Under the pieces are notes generated by a model that was not told the DNA's origin, ran no database searches, and worked only from the letters and a program-made list of their open reading frames with translations. Shown here in pieces: positions 1-7,193 of a stretch of 34,814 bases of DNA. The translations under genes were made by a program, and so were the position numbers. Source of the stretch: Candidatus Afararchaeum irisae (lineage in GTDB: Archaea > Halobacteriota > Halobacteria > Halobacteriales > Afararchaeaceae); the NCBI GenBank assembly GCA_034190545.1, contig JAXIOF010000062.1, positions 1 through 34,814 on the forward strand, read 5' to 3'. The first letter of the stretch is position 1; every line of letters starts with the position of its first letter.

Positions 1-211
1 AACCTCCGCCCTCAACGAAGTCTCCCAAAACGCCTCCCAGCTCTCTGACAGAGCCCGAAAGCTGAACGAACTTCTCGACGAGTTTGAGGTCGGGTCTGAC
101 ACAAGTGGCGTAGACGAAACGGGCGAGGATACACAGAAAAAGGTTACCGACTCAGAGCCTCCGGGTACACCCGACTCCGGGGTCTCAGCAGACGGAAGAG
201 GAGACGACTGA
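1..211 (+). CDS. C-terminal end of a methyl-accepting transducer (Htr/MCP), partial
   Basis: The reading frame is open from base 2 to a TGA at 209-211, giving 69 residues. The first part, ALNEVSQNASQLSDRARKL, is the heptad-patterned C-terminal end of the cytoplasmic coiled coil found in haloarchaeal methyl-accepting transducers. It is followed by an acidic, disordered tail rich in Ser, Thr, Asp and Gly. These proteins pass chemo- or phototaxis signals to CheA/CheW. The sensor domain lies outside the window, so the ligand cannot be judged. The stop codon directly abuts the stop codon of the convergent prenyltransferase gene, leaving no spacer. The family call is good for so short a piece, but it rests on only about 30 residues of coiled coil. 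Confidence 0.72.
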   Translation, partial: TSALNEVSQNASQLSDRARKLNELLDEFEVGSDTSGVDETGEDTQKKVTDSEPPGTPDSGVSADGRGDD

Positions 212-1078
212 TTACCGTAGCCTAGGCTCTGACTCTTCGGGGTCGGTCTCCGAACCCACCGAGGCTGTCGACTGTTTTTCTCGTGATTCGTCGGTCTCAG
301 AACCGACATCTGACCGAGACCTCTCGACGTCGGCGTAGCTCCTTATCGCCCTCAGGAAGTCTATCTTCCGGAACGCAGGCCAGTAAGGGTCACAGAAGTA
401 GACAGCCGACTCGTTTCCCTTCGCCTGCCACGGCAGGAAGTTCGAGAGACGCTCCTCGCCTCCTGTCCTTATCATGAGATCTACGTCGTTCGACCTCGGT
501 GTGTAGACGTACTCCGAAACCTTCTCGGTGTCTATCTCGTCGGGTTCGAGGTCTCCGTCTTCCACCTCTCTGAGAACCTCGCGCGAAGCCCTGAGTAGCT
601 CGTCACGCCCTCCGTATCCGACAGCGATGTTGAGATGGAACTCGTCGTACTCGCTCGTCTTCTCCTCCGCCTCTCTTATAGCGTCTTCGACCCTGTCGGG
701 TAGACGTCCGAGGTCACCCACGGCTCGGATACGTATCCTGTTCGAATGTATACGGTCGTCGTCGGCGAGTTCGAGGAACTTCTCCTCCATGAGACTGAAG
801 AGCGAGTCGAGTTCGTTGTCGGGACGTCTGAAGTTCTCGGTGGAGAATGTATAGAGTGTGACCTCCTTCACGCCGATTTCGGAAGCCCAGTCGAGTAGCT
901 CCTCTGCCTTCTCGGCTCCGTGTTTGTGACCTTCCTCGGGACTTTCGCCCTTCTCCCTCGCAAAACGCCTGTTTCCGTCCTGTATCACGGCTATGTGCTC
1001 GGGAACTCTACCGTAGTCTATCTGGTGTCTCAGAAACCACTCGTAGACCGTGTTAGCGACCTTCCTCATCATCGGCAT
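212..1078 (-). CDS. uppS: Cis-prenyl (undecaprenyl/dolichyl-type) diphosphate synthase
   Basis: This 288-residue protein condenses isopentenyl diphosphate units in cis onto an allylic primer. In archaea the product becomes the dolichyl-type lipid carrier for N-glycans and surface polymers. Visible family motifs are HIAVIQDGNRRFAREKG near residue 28 (catalytic Asp in DGNRR), the LYTFSTENF region near residue 76, and the C-terminal DLMIRTGGEERLSNFLPWQ block, which includes the RTGGE-R-SNF diphosphate-binding signature. The last 35 or so residues are an extra acidic tail in which SVGSETD-like units recur; ordinary family members are about 240-260 residues. Three in-frame ATGs lie at the start (residues 1, 3 and 4). 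The first was kept because a TATA-like TTATTAAT (1109-1116) lies 31-38 nt upstream. Function as a lipid-carrier synthase is secure; exact chain length is not. Confidence 0.93.
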   Translation of the reverse strand: MPMMRKVANTVYEWFLRHQIDYGRVPEHIAVIQDGNRRFAREKGESPEEGHKHGAEKAEELLDWASEIGVKEVTLYTFSTENFRRPDNELDSLFSLMEEKFLELADDDRIHSNRIRIRAVGDLGRLPDRVEDAIREAEEKTSEYDEFHLNIAVGYGGRDELLRASREVLREVEDGDLEPDEIDTEKVSEYVYTPRSNDVDLMIRTGGEERLSNFLPWQAKGNESAVYFCDPYWPAFRKIDFLRAIRSYADVERSRSDVGSETDESREKQSTASVGSETDPEESEPRLR

Positions 1079-1108
1079 CAGTACCGCTTCTGTCTAAGAA
1101 AGCTCGTC

Positions 1109-1116
1109 TTATTAAT
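1109..1116 (-). promoter_or_regulatory. TATA-like element of the cis-prenyltransferase gene
   Basis: On the minus strand this reads ATTAATAA. It lies 31-38 nt upstream of the first ATG of the prenyltransferase gene, which would give a very short leader. This is a single motif judged by eye. Confidence 0.5.
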
Positions 1117-1169
1117 TCACGGGAATAGAACAAATACGGACGAGTTCGAATCCTTCCTGAGAGTTACAC

Positions 1170-1243
1170 GGGCCGGGAGGGATTCGAACCCTCGGTCATC
1201 TGGTTAAGAGCCAGACGCTTTAACCGGACTAAGCTACCGGCCC
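1170..1243 (-). tRNA. tRNA-Lys (anticodon CTT)
   Basis: On the minus strand the sequence folds as a standard cloverleaf of 74 nt. The acceptor is GGGCCGG/CCGGCCC. The anticodon stem TCTGG/CCAGA encloses the loop CTCTTAA, so the anticodon is CTT, reading AAG lysine codons. The T arm is GAGGG-TTCGAAT-CCCTC. No intron is seen and CCA is not encoded. A TATA-like box lies about 30 nt upstream at 1272-1279. Confidence 0.97.
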
Positions 1244-1271
1244 ACTGCGTTTCTAACTTTGACGGGGTATT

Positions 1272-1279
1272 CTTTATAG
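1272..1279 (-). promoter_or_regulatory. TATA box of tRNA-Lys
   Basis: The minus strand reads CTATAAAG, about 29-36 nt upstream of the mature tRNA 5' end. This is a good match to an archaeal TATA box at the spacing expected for a tRNA promoter. Confidence 0.68.
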
Positions 1280-1343
1280 GTTGTGATTCGACTCCACGTC
1301 TGCATGGAAAGCTTCTTACGTCGGTATTTCAAATCTGTTATGC

Positions 1344-2033
1344 ATGCCAGAACTGGAAAGGAGACCTCCTGTTAAACACGAGGCTGTTGCAGTCCTTAAG
1401 ATCCTCGGTCTCAAGGGCGGCGTCGACAGGGAGGTCAAGACTTCGTGTAGTAATCTCGGCGAGAAGATCGGGACTAGCGACCAGACGGTTTCGCGTCGTC
1501 TCCAGTCTCTCGAAAGCTCCGACCTCATAGACCGCGAGATGGCAGCCGACGGTCAGTGGATAAAGCTTACCGAGGAGGGCGAGAGAGTCCTGAGGAACGA
1601 GTACGAGGAGTACAGGAGAATATTCGAGGGTGCGACCCGGGTCGATCTCAAGGGCGAGGTCGTGAGCGGAATGGGTGAGGGCGAGTACTACATCTCACTC
1701 GACGGCTACCAGAGACAGTTTCAGGAGAAGCTAGGATACGAGCCCTTCCACGGTACTCTCAACGTAGAGCTCGACGACGACAGCGTGAGAGCGAGGTCAG
1801 CGGTCAACAACGCCGACGGCGTCGTAATAGAGGAGTGGGAGAACGACGAAAGAACCTTCGGTGCCCTGACGTGTTACGAGGCTGAGATCGGCGGCGTCGA
1901 CGGACATCTCGTGAAGCCACACAGGTCACATTACCCAGAGGACATGGCGGAGGTCATCGCTCCCATGAAGCTGAGGGACGAACTCGGACTCGAAGACGGC
2001 GACGAGGTTACTCTGGAGGTGAAGCTGAGATGA
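1344..2033 (+). CDS. rbkR: RbkR: HTH transcriptional regulator fused to CTP-dependent riboflavin kinase
   Basis: This 229-residue protein has two domains. Residues 1-95 form a winged helix (LGEKIGTSDQTVSRRLQSLE is the recognition region). Residues 98-229 form the archaeal riboflavin kinase domain, with the G-x-GEGEYYISLDGY motif near residue 115, GYEPFHGTLNVEL near 137, and a C-terminal block ending HLVKPHRSHYPEDMAEVIAP. The archaeal enzyme makes FMN from riboflavin using CTP rather than ATP. In this fused form the HTH domain is known to regulate riboflavin genes, so self-regulation of this operon is likely; no operator could be identified. It overlaps ribB by ATGA at 2030-2033, showing co-transcription and translational coupling. 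The start was chosen at ATG 1344; the upstream ATG at 1340 is out of frame. Confidence 0.93.
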   Translation: MPELERRPPVKHEAVAVLKILGLKGGVDREVKTSCSNLGEKIGTSDQTVSRRLQSLESSDLIDREMAADGQWIKLTEEGERVLRNEYEEYRRIFEGATRVDLKGEVVSGMGEGEYYISLDGYQRQFQEKLGYEPFHGTLNVELDDDSVRARSAVNNADGVVIEEWENDERTFGALTCYEAEIGGVDGHLVKPHRSHYPEDMAEVIAPMKLRDELGLEDGDEVTLEVKLR

Positions 2034-2710
2034 TCTCCAAGGCAGTCGACGACCTGAGGGAGGGAAAGCCCGTCTTGGTCTACGACTTCGACGACAGGGA
2101 GGCTGAGACAGACATAGTCTACGCCGCCGAGAAGGTCGATCACGACGACATAGCCCGTCTCAGAAACGACGCGGGTGGTCTGATCTGTACGGCTATACAT
2201 CCCGAAGCCGCTGAGAGACTCGGTCTTCCGTTCATAGCCGACGTCCTCGAAGACAACCCGCTAGTCGAGGAGGCGGGCGACCTCGGGTACGACAGCCGTT
2301 CGTCGTTCTCTCTCTGGGTCAACCACAAGTCGAACTACACCGGAATTACCGACAAAGACCGCGCGAAGACTGCGCGTAAGCTCTCGGAAGCCGTCGGGTC
2401 TTCGGTCTCGGAGTCGGCGTCTGTGTCGGAGGAGAGTCCGAGTATCGAGGAGGAGTTCCGCACGCCGGGACATATGGCTGTTCTCCGCGCCGACGAGGAT
2501 CTCTTGGAAGGCAGACAGGGACAGACAGAGATGAGTGTGAAGCTCGTCGACGAGGCGGGTCTGACACCCGCGGCGGTAATCTGTGAGATGCTCGACGACG
2601 AGACGGGTGAGGCTCTCTCGAAGGAGGACGCGAAGAGATACGCAGACGAGAACGGTCTCACTTTCGTCGAGGGAAGACAGTTAGTCGAGGTCGCCGACGC
2701 CGAGTCTTAG
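2030..2710 (+). CDS. ribB: 3,4-dihydroxy-2-butanone 4-phosphate synthase
   Basis: This 226-residue enzyme converts ribulose 5-phosphate to 3,4-dihydroxy-2-butanone 4-phosphate plus formate, giving the four-carbon unit of the riboflavin xylene ring. Family motifs are clear: DREAETDIVYAAE near residue 23 (acidic metal and substrate ligands), GLICTAIHPEAAERLGLP near 50, NHKSNYTGITDKDRAKTAR near 103, EFRTPGHMAVLRA near 148, and GQTEMSVKLVDEAGLTPAAV near 167. A Ser/Glu-rich insert sits at about residues 124-142. It is translationally coupled to rbkR, so both ends of FMN supply (precursor synthesis and riboflavin phosphorylation) are made together. The gene is ordinary and intact. Confidence 0.95.
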   Translation: MISKAVDDLREGKPVLVYDFDDREAETDIVYAAEKVDHDDIARLRNDAGGLICTAIHPEAAERLGLPFIADVLEDNPLVEEAGDLGYDSRSSFSLWVNHKSNYTGITDKDRAKTARKLSEAVGSSVSESASVSEESPSIEEEFRTPGHMAVLRADEDLLEGRQGQTEMSVKLVDEAGLTPAAVICEMLDDETGEALSKEDAKRYADENGLTFVEGRQLVEVADAES

Positions 2711-2763
2711 TCTTAGTCGTAGTCGAGTGGTTGATCTGAGTCCTGGTTTCTATTCTGTTTCAC

Positions 2764-3885
2764 TCACAGCCCTGCGACGTCCTCGATAGCGTCGGTGAGC
2801 TTCTTGATCGAGTCGACGTCGTGCTCACCCATATGTCCGATCCTGAAGGTCTTCTCGCCGAGGGTCGACCCATAGCCGTTCGAGAACACCATGTCGTACT
2901 TCTCGGAGACCTCCTCGATAGTCGCGGCGACGTCGATCCCGTATGTGTTCTCGATACAGCCGACTGTCTGTGACTCGTATCCCTCCTCGGGGAAGATCTC
3001 GAAGTGGTCGCGTGCCCAGTCGCGTGTGTACTCAGCCATCTCGCGGTGTCTCTCGTCGCGTGCCTCGTGTCCCTCTTCGAGCATGTGCTTCATCTGTTTC
3101 CGGTAGGCGAGCATCACGGGGATCGCGGGCGTCGAGTGGGTCTGACCCTTCCTGTCGTAGTAGTCGAGCGACCTCTGGAAGCCGCCGTACCACGACGCCG
3201 AGTCCTTCTCGACCTCACGTTCGTATGCTTCGTCGTTGACGACACAGACACCGAGTCCGGGGGGCATAGCGAACGCCTTCTGGACAGAAGTGAATATGAC
3301 GTCGATTCCGTGTGCATCGATGTCGACGTAGTCGCCTCCGAGAGACGAGACGGCGTCGACTATGAAGTAGGTGTCAGGGTACTCGTCGACGACGTCGCCT
3401 ATCTCCTCTATCGGGTTACGGACTCCCGTAGAGCTCTCGTTCATCACACACGTGACTGCGTCGTACTCCTTGTCGCTCGTTTCGAGTGCCTCGCGGACGT
3501 CTTCGGGCTTGACAGCCTGACCCCAGTCGTACTCCAGGGTGTCGACGTTCTTCCCGAGACGCTCAGCGACGTTCGCCTGTCTCTCGCTGAAGCTACCACA
3601 CGTCGTACACAGGACGTCGTCGTCGACTAAGTTGAGTACTGAGCTCTCCATGAACTCCGTACCTGATCCCGTGAGAATTATGACGTTGTGTTCGGTGCCG
3701 AGGAACTCCTTCGTGTCCTCGACTATCGTCGTGTAAAGGTCGGTCATACGATCCATACGGTGACCGAACATCGGCTGACACATCTCTTCGATTACGTCTT
3801 CACGTACCTCGGTCGGTCCCGGTATGTACAGCGTCTTATTGGGGTAGTCGTCCTTGTATTCGCGTTTCTGAGTCACGTAATCCAC
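2764..3885 (-). CDS. Class V PLP-dependent aminotransferase (alanine-glyoxylate / serine-pyruvate type)
   Basis: This protein of about 373 residues is a fold-type I PLP enzyme. Evidence is the N-terminal YIPGPTEVREDV block, TGSGTEFMESS near residue 72 (phosphate binding), FIVDAVSSLGG with Asp177 for the pyridine nitrogen, and SVQKAFAMPPG with Lys203 as the likely Schiff-base lysine. The family contains alanine-glyoxylate, serine-glyoxylate and phosphoserine aminotransferase-like enzymes; sequence alone does not fix the substrate. The start is GTG at 3885. A second in-frame GTG at 3876 is preceded, 5 nt away, by AGGTGG, a possible Shine-Dalgarno; with a TATA-like sequence near 3921-3929 the shorter start is also reasonable. 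The gene is monocistronic. Confidence 0.88.
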   Translation of the reverse strand: MDYVTQKREYKDDYPNKTLYIPGPTEVREDVIEEMCQPMFGHRMDRMTDLYTTIVEDTKEFLGTEHNVIILTGSGTEFMESSVLNLVDDDVLCTTCGSFSERQANVAERLGKNVDTLEYDWGQAVKPEDVREALETSDKEYDAVTCVMNESSTGVRNPIEEIGDVVDEYPDTYFIVDAVSSLGGDYVDIDAHGIDVIFTSVQKAFAMPPGLGVCVVNDEAYEREVEKDSASWYGGFQRSLDYYDRKGQTHSTPAIPVMLAYRKQMKHMLEEGHEARDERHREMAEYTRDWARDHFEIFPEEGYESQTVGCIENTYGIDVAATIEEVSEKYDMVFSNGYGSTLGEKTFRIGHMGEHDVDSIKKLTDAIEDVAGL

Positions 3886-3947
3886 CTAGTAGGGTAGAGT
3901 CTGTAACGCTGCGACATGGTACTTTTGATTCAGATAGGGTCTTAGAC

Positions 3948-4403
3948 TTAGTCTTCGAGTATCTTCTTCGTCTTCGAATGCCTGTACCTGAAAAAGCCCT
4001 TAAGCTGGAGCTTCACGAACGAGTTGGGTATCTTCCCCGACTCGTACTCGACGGTGTCCCTCATTACTGTTCCGCCGTCGGATCTCTCGAAGCCGTGTGT
4101 GTGTCTCCATCTCTCGAAGGGCCCACGTTCCATCTCGTCGACGAAGACGGCTCTTCCCTCGTCGAAGTCGGACTCGCGCTCGACTATTGTCGAAGTCCAA
4201 GAGACTCGTAGGAGACCTAACGGCTTGACCGAGAGACGGATCTCCGAGCCTTCTGTGAGTTCGTCGGCGTCACCGTTCTCGACTTCGAGAAGACGGAGGT
4301 TCATCCAGCCGGGTGTCAGACTTTTGAGACCCTCGACTCCTGAGTGGAACTCCCAGACATCTTCGAGGGGCGCGTCGATGTATGTCTCGGACTCGAACTC
4401 CAT
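3948..4403 (-). CDS. SRPBCC (START-like) ligand-binding family protein
   Basis: This protein of about 151 residues starts MEFESETYIDAPLEDVWEFH, typical of the SRPBCC/polyketide-cyclase-like fold, whose first strand and helix carry a D/E-A-P-x-x-x-V-W motif. The conserved second half, GTVMRDTVEYESGKIPN, fits the family. Such proteins bind hydrophobic small molecules or lipids; no specific ligand can be inferred. Longer in-frame starts exist (up to 4451), but ATG 4403 was chosen because a TATA-like TCTAATAC (4425-4432, minus strand) sits 22-29 nt before it, matching a leaderless start, and because homology-like sequence begins there. It is divergent from the HFX_2341-type regulator gene. Confidence 0.8.
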   Translation of the reverse strand: MEFESETYIDAPLEDVWEFHSGVEGLKSLTPGWMNLRLLEVENGDADELTEGSEIRLSVKPLGLLRVSWTSTIVERESDFDEGRAVFVDEMERGPFERWRHTHGFERSDGGTVMRDTVEYESGKIPNSFVKLQLKGFFRYRHSKTKKILED

Positions 4404-4424
4404 ACACGACATACGGCTTCGAGA

Positions 4425-4432
4425 GGTATTAG
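4425..4432 (-). promoter_or_regulatory. TATA-like element of the SRPBCC gene
   Basis: The minus strand reads TCTAATAC, centred about 25 nt upstream of ATG 4403. This is the spacing of a leaderless archaeal promoter and is used here to choose the start codon. Confidence 0.55.
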
Positions 4433-4483
4433 ATTGGGTGGTGGGAAACACGATAGGAGAGAGACAGATGGATCTTGGAAAGC

Positions 4484-4489
4484 TTTACT
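4484..4489 (+). promoter_or_regulatory. TATA-like element of the HFX_2341-type regulator
   Basis: TTTACT lies 26-31 nt upstream of ATG 4515, so the transcript is probably leaderless. The motif is weak and supported only by spacing. Confidence 0.4.
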
Positions 4490-4514
4490 TCAGCGCGCTC
4501 ACAGAAACACGTAG

Positions 4515-5441
4515 ATGGGCAGACCCACAGTACACATCATACCGGTTGGGTTCGACTACGACCGTCTCATAGCTCCGCTTATAAGGGACAAGCTCGACGT
4601 CGACCGCGTAATTCTCCTACAGGGGTCGGTCGGGAGCGAGGAGAACGTCGAGTACTCGAAGAAGGTCGCGGCGAAGCTTGAGGAGGACTTCGAGTCGCTC
4701 CTTGACGCCGAGACTGAACGCGTGACACTCGAAAACGTATACGACTACCAGAAGATATTCGCCCGTGCCTACGGTCTGATACTCGACGAGTTCACGTCGG
4801 GAAGGGAGGTCTATGTCAACGTAAGCGCGATGCCACGTACTGTCTCTTTCGGGTTCACGACTGCGGCACACGCCGTCATAGTCGAGGAGGACGAGGCTAG
4901 AGAGCACATACACACCTACTACACCGCCCCCGAGAAGTACCTCGAAACAGATCTCGCCGAGGAGCTTCAGGAGATGGTTCATCTCCTCAGACGTCTCAAG
5001 AACGAGGGTCTAACAGACAGCGTCGAGTCGGATCTCGACGAGAGGTTCGCGGAGGCGAATGACCTACTCGACGAGTTCGACGAGCGCGGTACCACGGTCG
5101 GAGCGAAGAGCTTCGACGGCTCACACATAATAGAGATACCCGTCGCTCCTCTGAGCAAGATAAAGCCGTTCGAACGCGTCATACTCTTCAAGCTACACGA
5201 GGAGGGAGTCGTCAAGTCGGTTAGCGAACTCGCCGACCATCTCGCCGACGACCTCGACGAGGAGTACACCGACTCGTTCCGGTCGAAGGTTATCTACAAC
5301 ACTCGGTCTCTGCGCGAGAAGGGCTACATACTACAGGAGGAGTCGGGGAAGAGCCACGAGACGCGTCTGTCGAGACTCGGTGAGCTATGGGTCGAGTCAC
5401 ACAGACAGACTCCTCTCGACAAGGAGATGACAAAGAAATAA
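4515..5441 (+). CDS. HFX_2341-family (DUF6293-type) CARF-like/winged-helix regulator
   Basis: This 308-residue protein opens with VHIIPVGFDYDRLIAPLI, where a hydrophobic strand leads into a helix of a Rossmann-like fold. VYVNVSAMPRTVSFGFTTAAH follows near residue 97, resembling the sensor part of CARF-domain and Csa3-like regulators. Residues from about 150 to 200 are a charged helical linker. The C-terminal 100 residues (FERVILFKLHEEG, then VKSVSELADHL, ending in SRLGELWVESH) look like a winged helix. This matches the haloarchaeal HFX_2341 transcriptional regulator family as I remember it; the family is widespread in Halobacteria and poorly characterised. CARF domains elsewhere bind cyclic oligonucleotides, but no CRISPR gene is in this window, so the ligand is unknown. 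Confidence 0.78.
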   Translation: MGRPTVHIIPVGFDYDRLIAPLIRDKLDVDRVILLQGSVGSEENVEYSKKVAAKLEEDFESLLDAETERVTLENVYDYQKIFARAYGLILDEFTSGREVYVNVSAMPRTVSFGFTTAAHAVIVEEDEAREHIHTYYTAPEKYLETDLAEELQEMVHLLRRLKNEGLTDSVESDLDERFAEANDLLDEFDERGTTVGAKSFDGSHIIEIPVAPLSKIKPFERVILFKLHEEGVVKSVSELADHLADDLDEEYTDSFRSKVIYNTRSLREKGYILQEESGKSHETRLSRLGELWVESHRQTPLDKEMTKK

Positions 5442-5443
5442 AC
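5436..5443 (+). promoter_or_regulatory. TATA-like element of the enoyl-CoA hydratase gene
   Basis: AAATAAAC spans the stop codon of the upstream regulator gene and lies 24-31 nt before ATG 5467. That would make the hydratase transcript leaderless and separate from the regulator. Confidence 0.5.
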
Positions 5444-5466
5444 GTCTACTCGAACGAGTTGGAAGT

Positions 5467-6219
5467 ATGATAGAACACGAGAAGAGAGGCGACGCTTTCT
5501 GGATAACCATAGACCGTCCCGAGAAGATGAACTCGCTCGACCTCGAAGACTGGGAAGGTATCTCGGACGGGCTCGAAAAAGCGGAGGAAGAGGCAAGGGT
5601 CGCAGTCATAACAGGTGTGAACGACGTCTTCTGTGCGGGCGACGACATACAGGTTCTCGATGACCTCGACGACGCCGACGACGTCGAGAAGCTCGGCGAG
5701 ATGCTCTTCGACGTTCTTCAGGGAATAGAGGAGACAGGAGTGCCTGTGATAGCCGCTGTCAACGGACTCGCATACGGTGGCGGATTCGAGATAGTCGCGG
5801 CGTGTGACCTCGCAGTCGCGGCTCAGGGTGCTTCGTTCGCGCTCCCCGAGACACGTATAGGCGCGTATCCGCCCTACGCCGTCGAGAGGGTCGCCGAGAT
5901 GGCGGGACGTAAGAGAACGATGGAGATGATACTCACGGGTGAGTCGATAGACGCCGAGACCGCCCTCGACTGGGGACTCGTCAACCGCGTGGTTCAGAAA
6001 GACGAGATAGACGAGACTGTCGACGAGTTCGTCGAGGCGATCTGTATGTCGCCCAAACGTTCGACTAAGATCGCTAAGAAGTACGCCAACCAGCGGATCT
6101 CCGAGACGGGAGAAAAGGAGAGGATGCTCGGAGGCTTCGCACATCTGTTCATGTCGGAGGAGTCACAGGAAGGCGTCAGAGCCTTTGTGGAGGACAGGGA
6201 GCCGTCGTACAGGAAGTAG
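5467..6219 (+). CDS. Enoyl-CoA hydratase/isomerase (crotonase) family protein
   Basis: This 250-residue protein has the usual crotonase length. CoA-thioester oxyanion-hole segments are visible at VFCAGDDIQ (near residue 59) and NGLAYGGGFEIVAACDLAVA (near 99). Glu in GGGFE and Glu in FALPETRIG (near 127) occupy the positions of the two catalytic glutamates of hydratases, so hydration of trans-2-enoyl-CoA in fatty-acid or branched-chain beta-oxidation is plausible. Related isomerases and hydrolases share the fold, so the exact reaction is uncertain. It starts 25 nt after the HFX_2341-type gene but has its own TATA-like element. The C-terminal trimerisation helices are present. Confidence 0.9.
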   Translation: MIEHEKRGDAFWITIDRPEKMNSLDLEDWEGISDGLEKAEEEARVAVITGVNDVFCAGDDIQVLDDLDDADDVEKLGEMLFDVLQGIEETGVPVIAAVNGLAYGGGFEIVAACDLAVAAQGASFALPETRIGAYPPYAVERVAEMAGRKRTMEMILTGESIDAETALDWGLVNRVVQKDEIDETVDEFVEAICMSPKRSTKIAKKYANQRISETGEKERMLGGFAHLFMSEESQEGVRAFVEDREPSYRK

Positions 6220-6240
6220 CGATCGGCGTCCTTCGTGGGA

Positions 6241-6248
6241 AATAAGAT
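6241..6248 (+). promoter_or_regulatory. TATA-like element of the epimerase gene
   Basis: AATAAGAT lies 22-29 nt before ATG 6270, compatible with a leaderless transcript. Confidence 0.5.
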
Positions 6249-6269
6249 TTCGGAGTTCGACGTCGAAGC

Positions 6270-7193
6270 ATGGAACTCAAAGACTCGTCGGTTCTCGTAA
6301 CTGGTGGGGCGGGATTCATAGGAAGCCATCTGATCGAACGTCTCGATCCGTCGAACCACGTCGAGGTCATCGACAGCCTGAGTTCGGGGAACGCCGACTA
6401 CCTCCCCGACGAGGTCAAGATACACGAGGTCGACCTACTTGACACAGACGCCGTCTCCGAGGTCATGAAGTCTGACTACGACATCGTGTTTCACTTAGCC
6501 GCTAATCCTGACGTCCAGAGCGGTGCTGATAATCTACGTCTCGATCTGGAGCAAAACACGGTCGCGACTAACAACCTCCTTGAGTCGATGAAGGCAAACG
6601 GCGTCGACAAGATAGCGTTCACGTCGACGTCGACGGTATACGGCGAGGACGTTCCGATGCCGACTCCCGAGACGTACGGTCCTCTGAAGCCCATCTCGCT
6701 CTACGGAGCCTCGAAGCTGGGATGTGAGGGACTGTGTACGGCTTACGAGGGTAGCTTCGGATTCGACACGTGGATATTCAGGTTCGCTAACATAGTGGGT
6801 GAGAGAGGACACGGAGTAGTCCCCGACTTCATAGAGAAGCTGGAGAACGATCCCGAGAGACTCGAAATACTCGGTGACGGCAGACAGAGGAAGTCGTACC
6901 TACACGTCTCCGACTGCGTAGACGCGATGGTACACGCGGTCGAGAACGCCGACGGTACTGTCTACAACATCGGAAGCCGTGACACCGTCTCTGTCACAGA
7001 GATCGCAGAGATAGTTAGTGAGGAGATGGGTCTCGATCCCGATTTCGAGTACACGGGTGGACGACGCGGCTGGACGGGCGACGTCCCCGAGATGAGACTT
7101 TCTGTCGAGAAGCTAATGGATACGGGATGGCAGCCCCAACACGACAGCGAGGAAAGCGTCAGAAGAGCCACGCGAGAGATGTCTAGCCCCTGA
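6270..7193 (+). CDS. NAD-dependent sugar-nucleotide epimerase/dehydratase (extended SDR)
   Basis: This 307-residue protein has the complete extended-SDR layout: NAD-binding TGGAGFIGSHLIE at residues 11-23, FHLAANPDV near 73, Ser/Thr of TSTSTVYGE near 118, and the catalytic pair in YGASKLGCEGL near 143. The C-terminal half binds the nucleotide sugar (DGRQRKSYLHVSDCVDAM near 205). UDP-glucose 4-epimerase-like or related activity is the best guess; substrate specificity is not readable. Its 3' end overlaps the 3' end of the convergent GT2 gene by 11 bp, and both probably serve glycan synthesis. Confidence 0.88.
   Translation: MELKDSSVLVTGGAGFIGSHLIERLDPSNHVEVIDSLSSGNADYLPDEVKIHEVDLLDTDAVSEVMKSDYDIVFHLAANPDVQSGADNLRLDLEQNTVATNNLLESMKANGVDKIAFTSTSTVYGEDVPMPTPETYGPLKPISLYGASKLGCEGLCTAYEGSFGFDTWIFRFANIVGERGHGVVPDFIEKLENDPERLEILGDGRQRKSYLHVSDCVDAMVHAVENADGTVYNIGSRDTVSVTEIAEIVSEEMGLDPDFEYTGGRRGWTGDVPEMRLSVEKLMDTGWQPQHDSEESVRRATREMSSP

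Noticed and set aside
4208-4220. TAGGAGACCTAA, resembling an iron box
   Set aside because: The half sites are separated by three bases and it lies inside the SRPBCC coding region, so the spacing and position do not fit.
5446-6144. Minus-strand frame of 232 codons opposite the enoyl-CoA hydratase
   Set aside because: Shadow of the crotonase gene, with no motif, start signal or promoter of its own.
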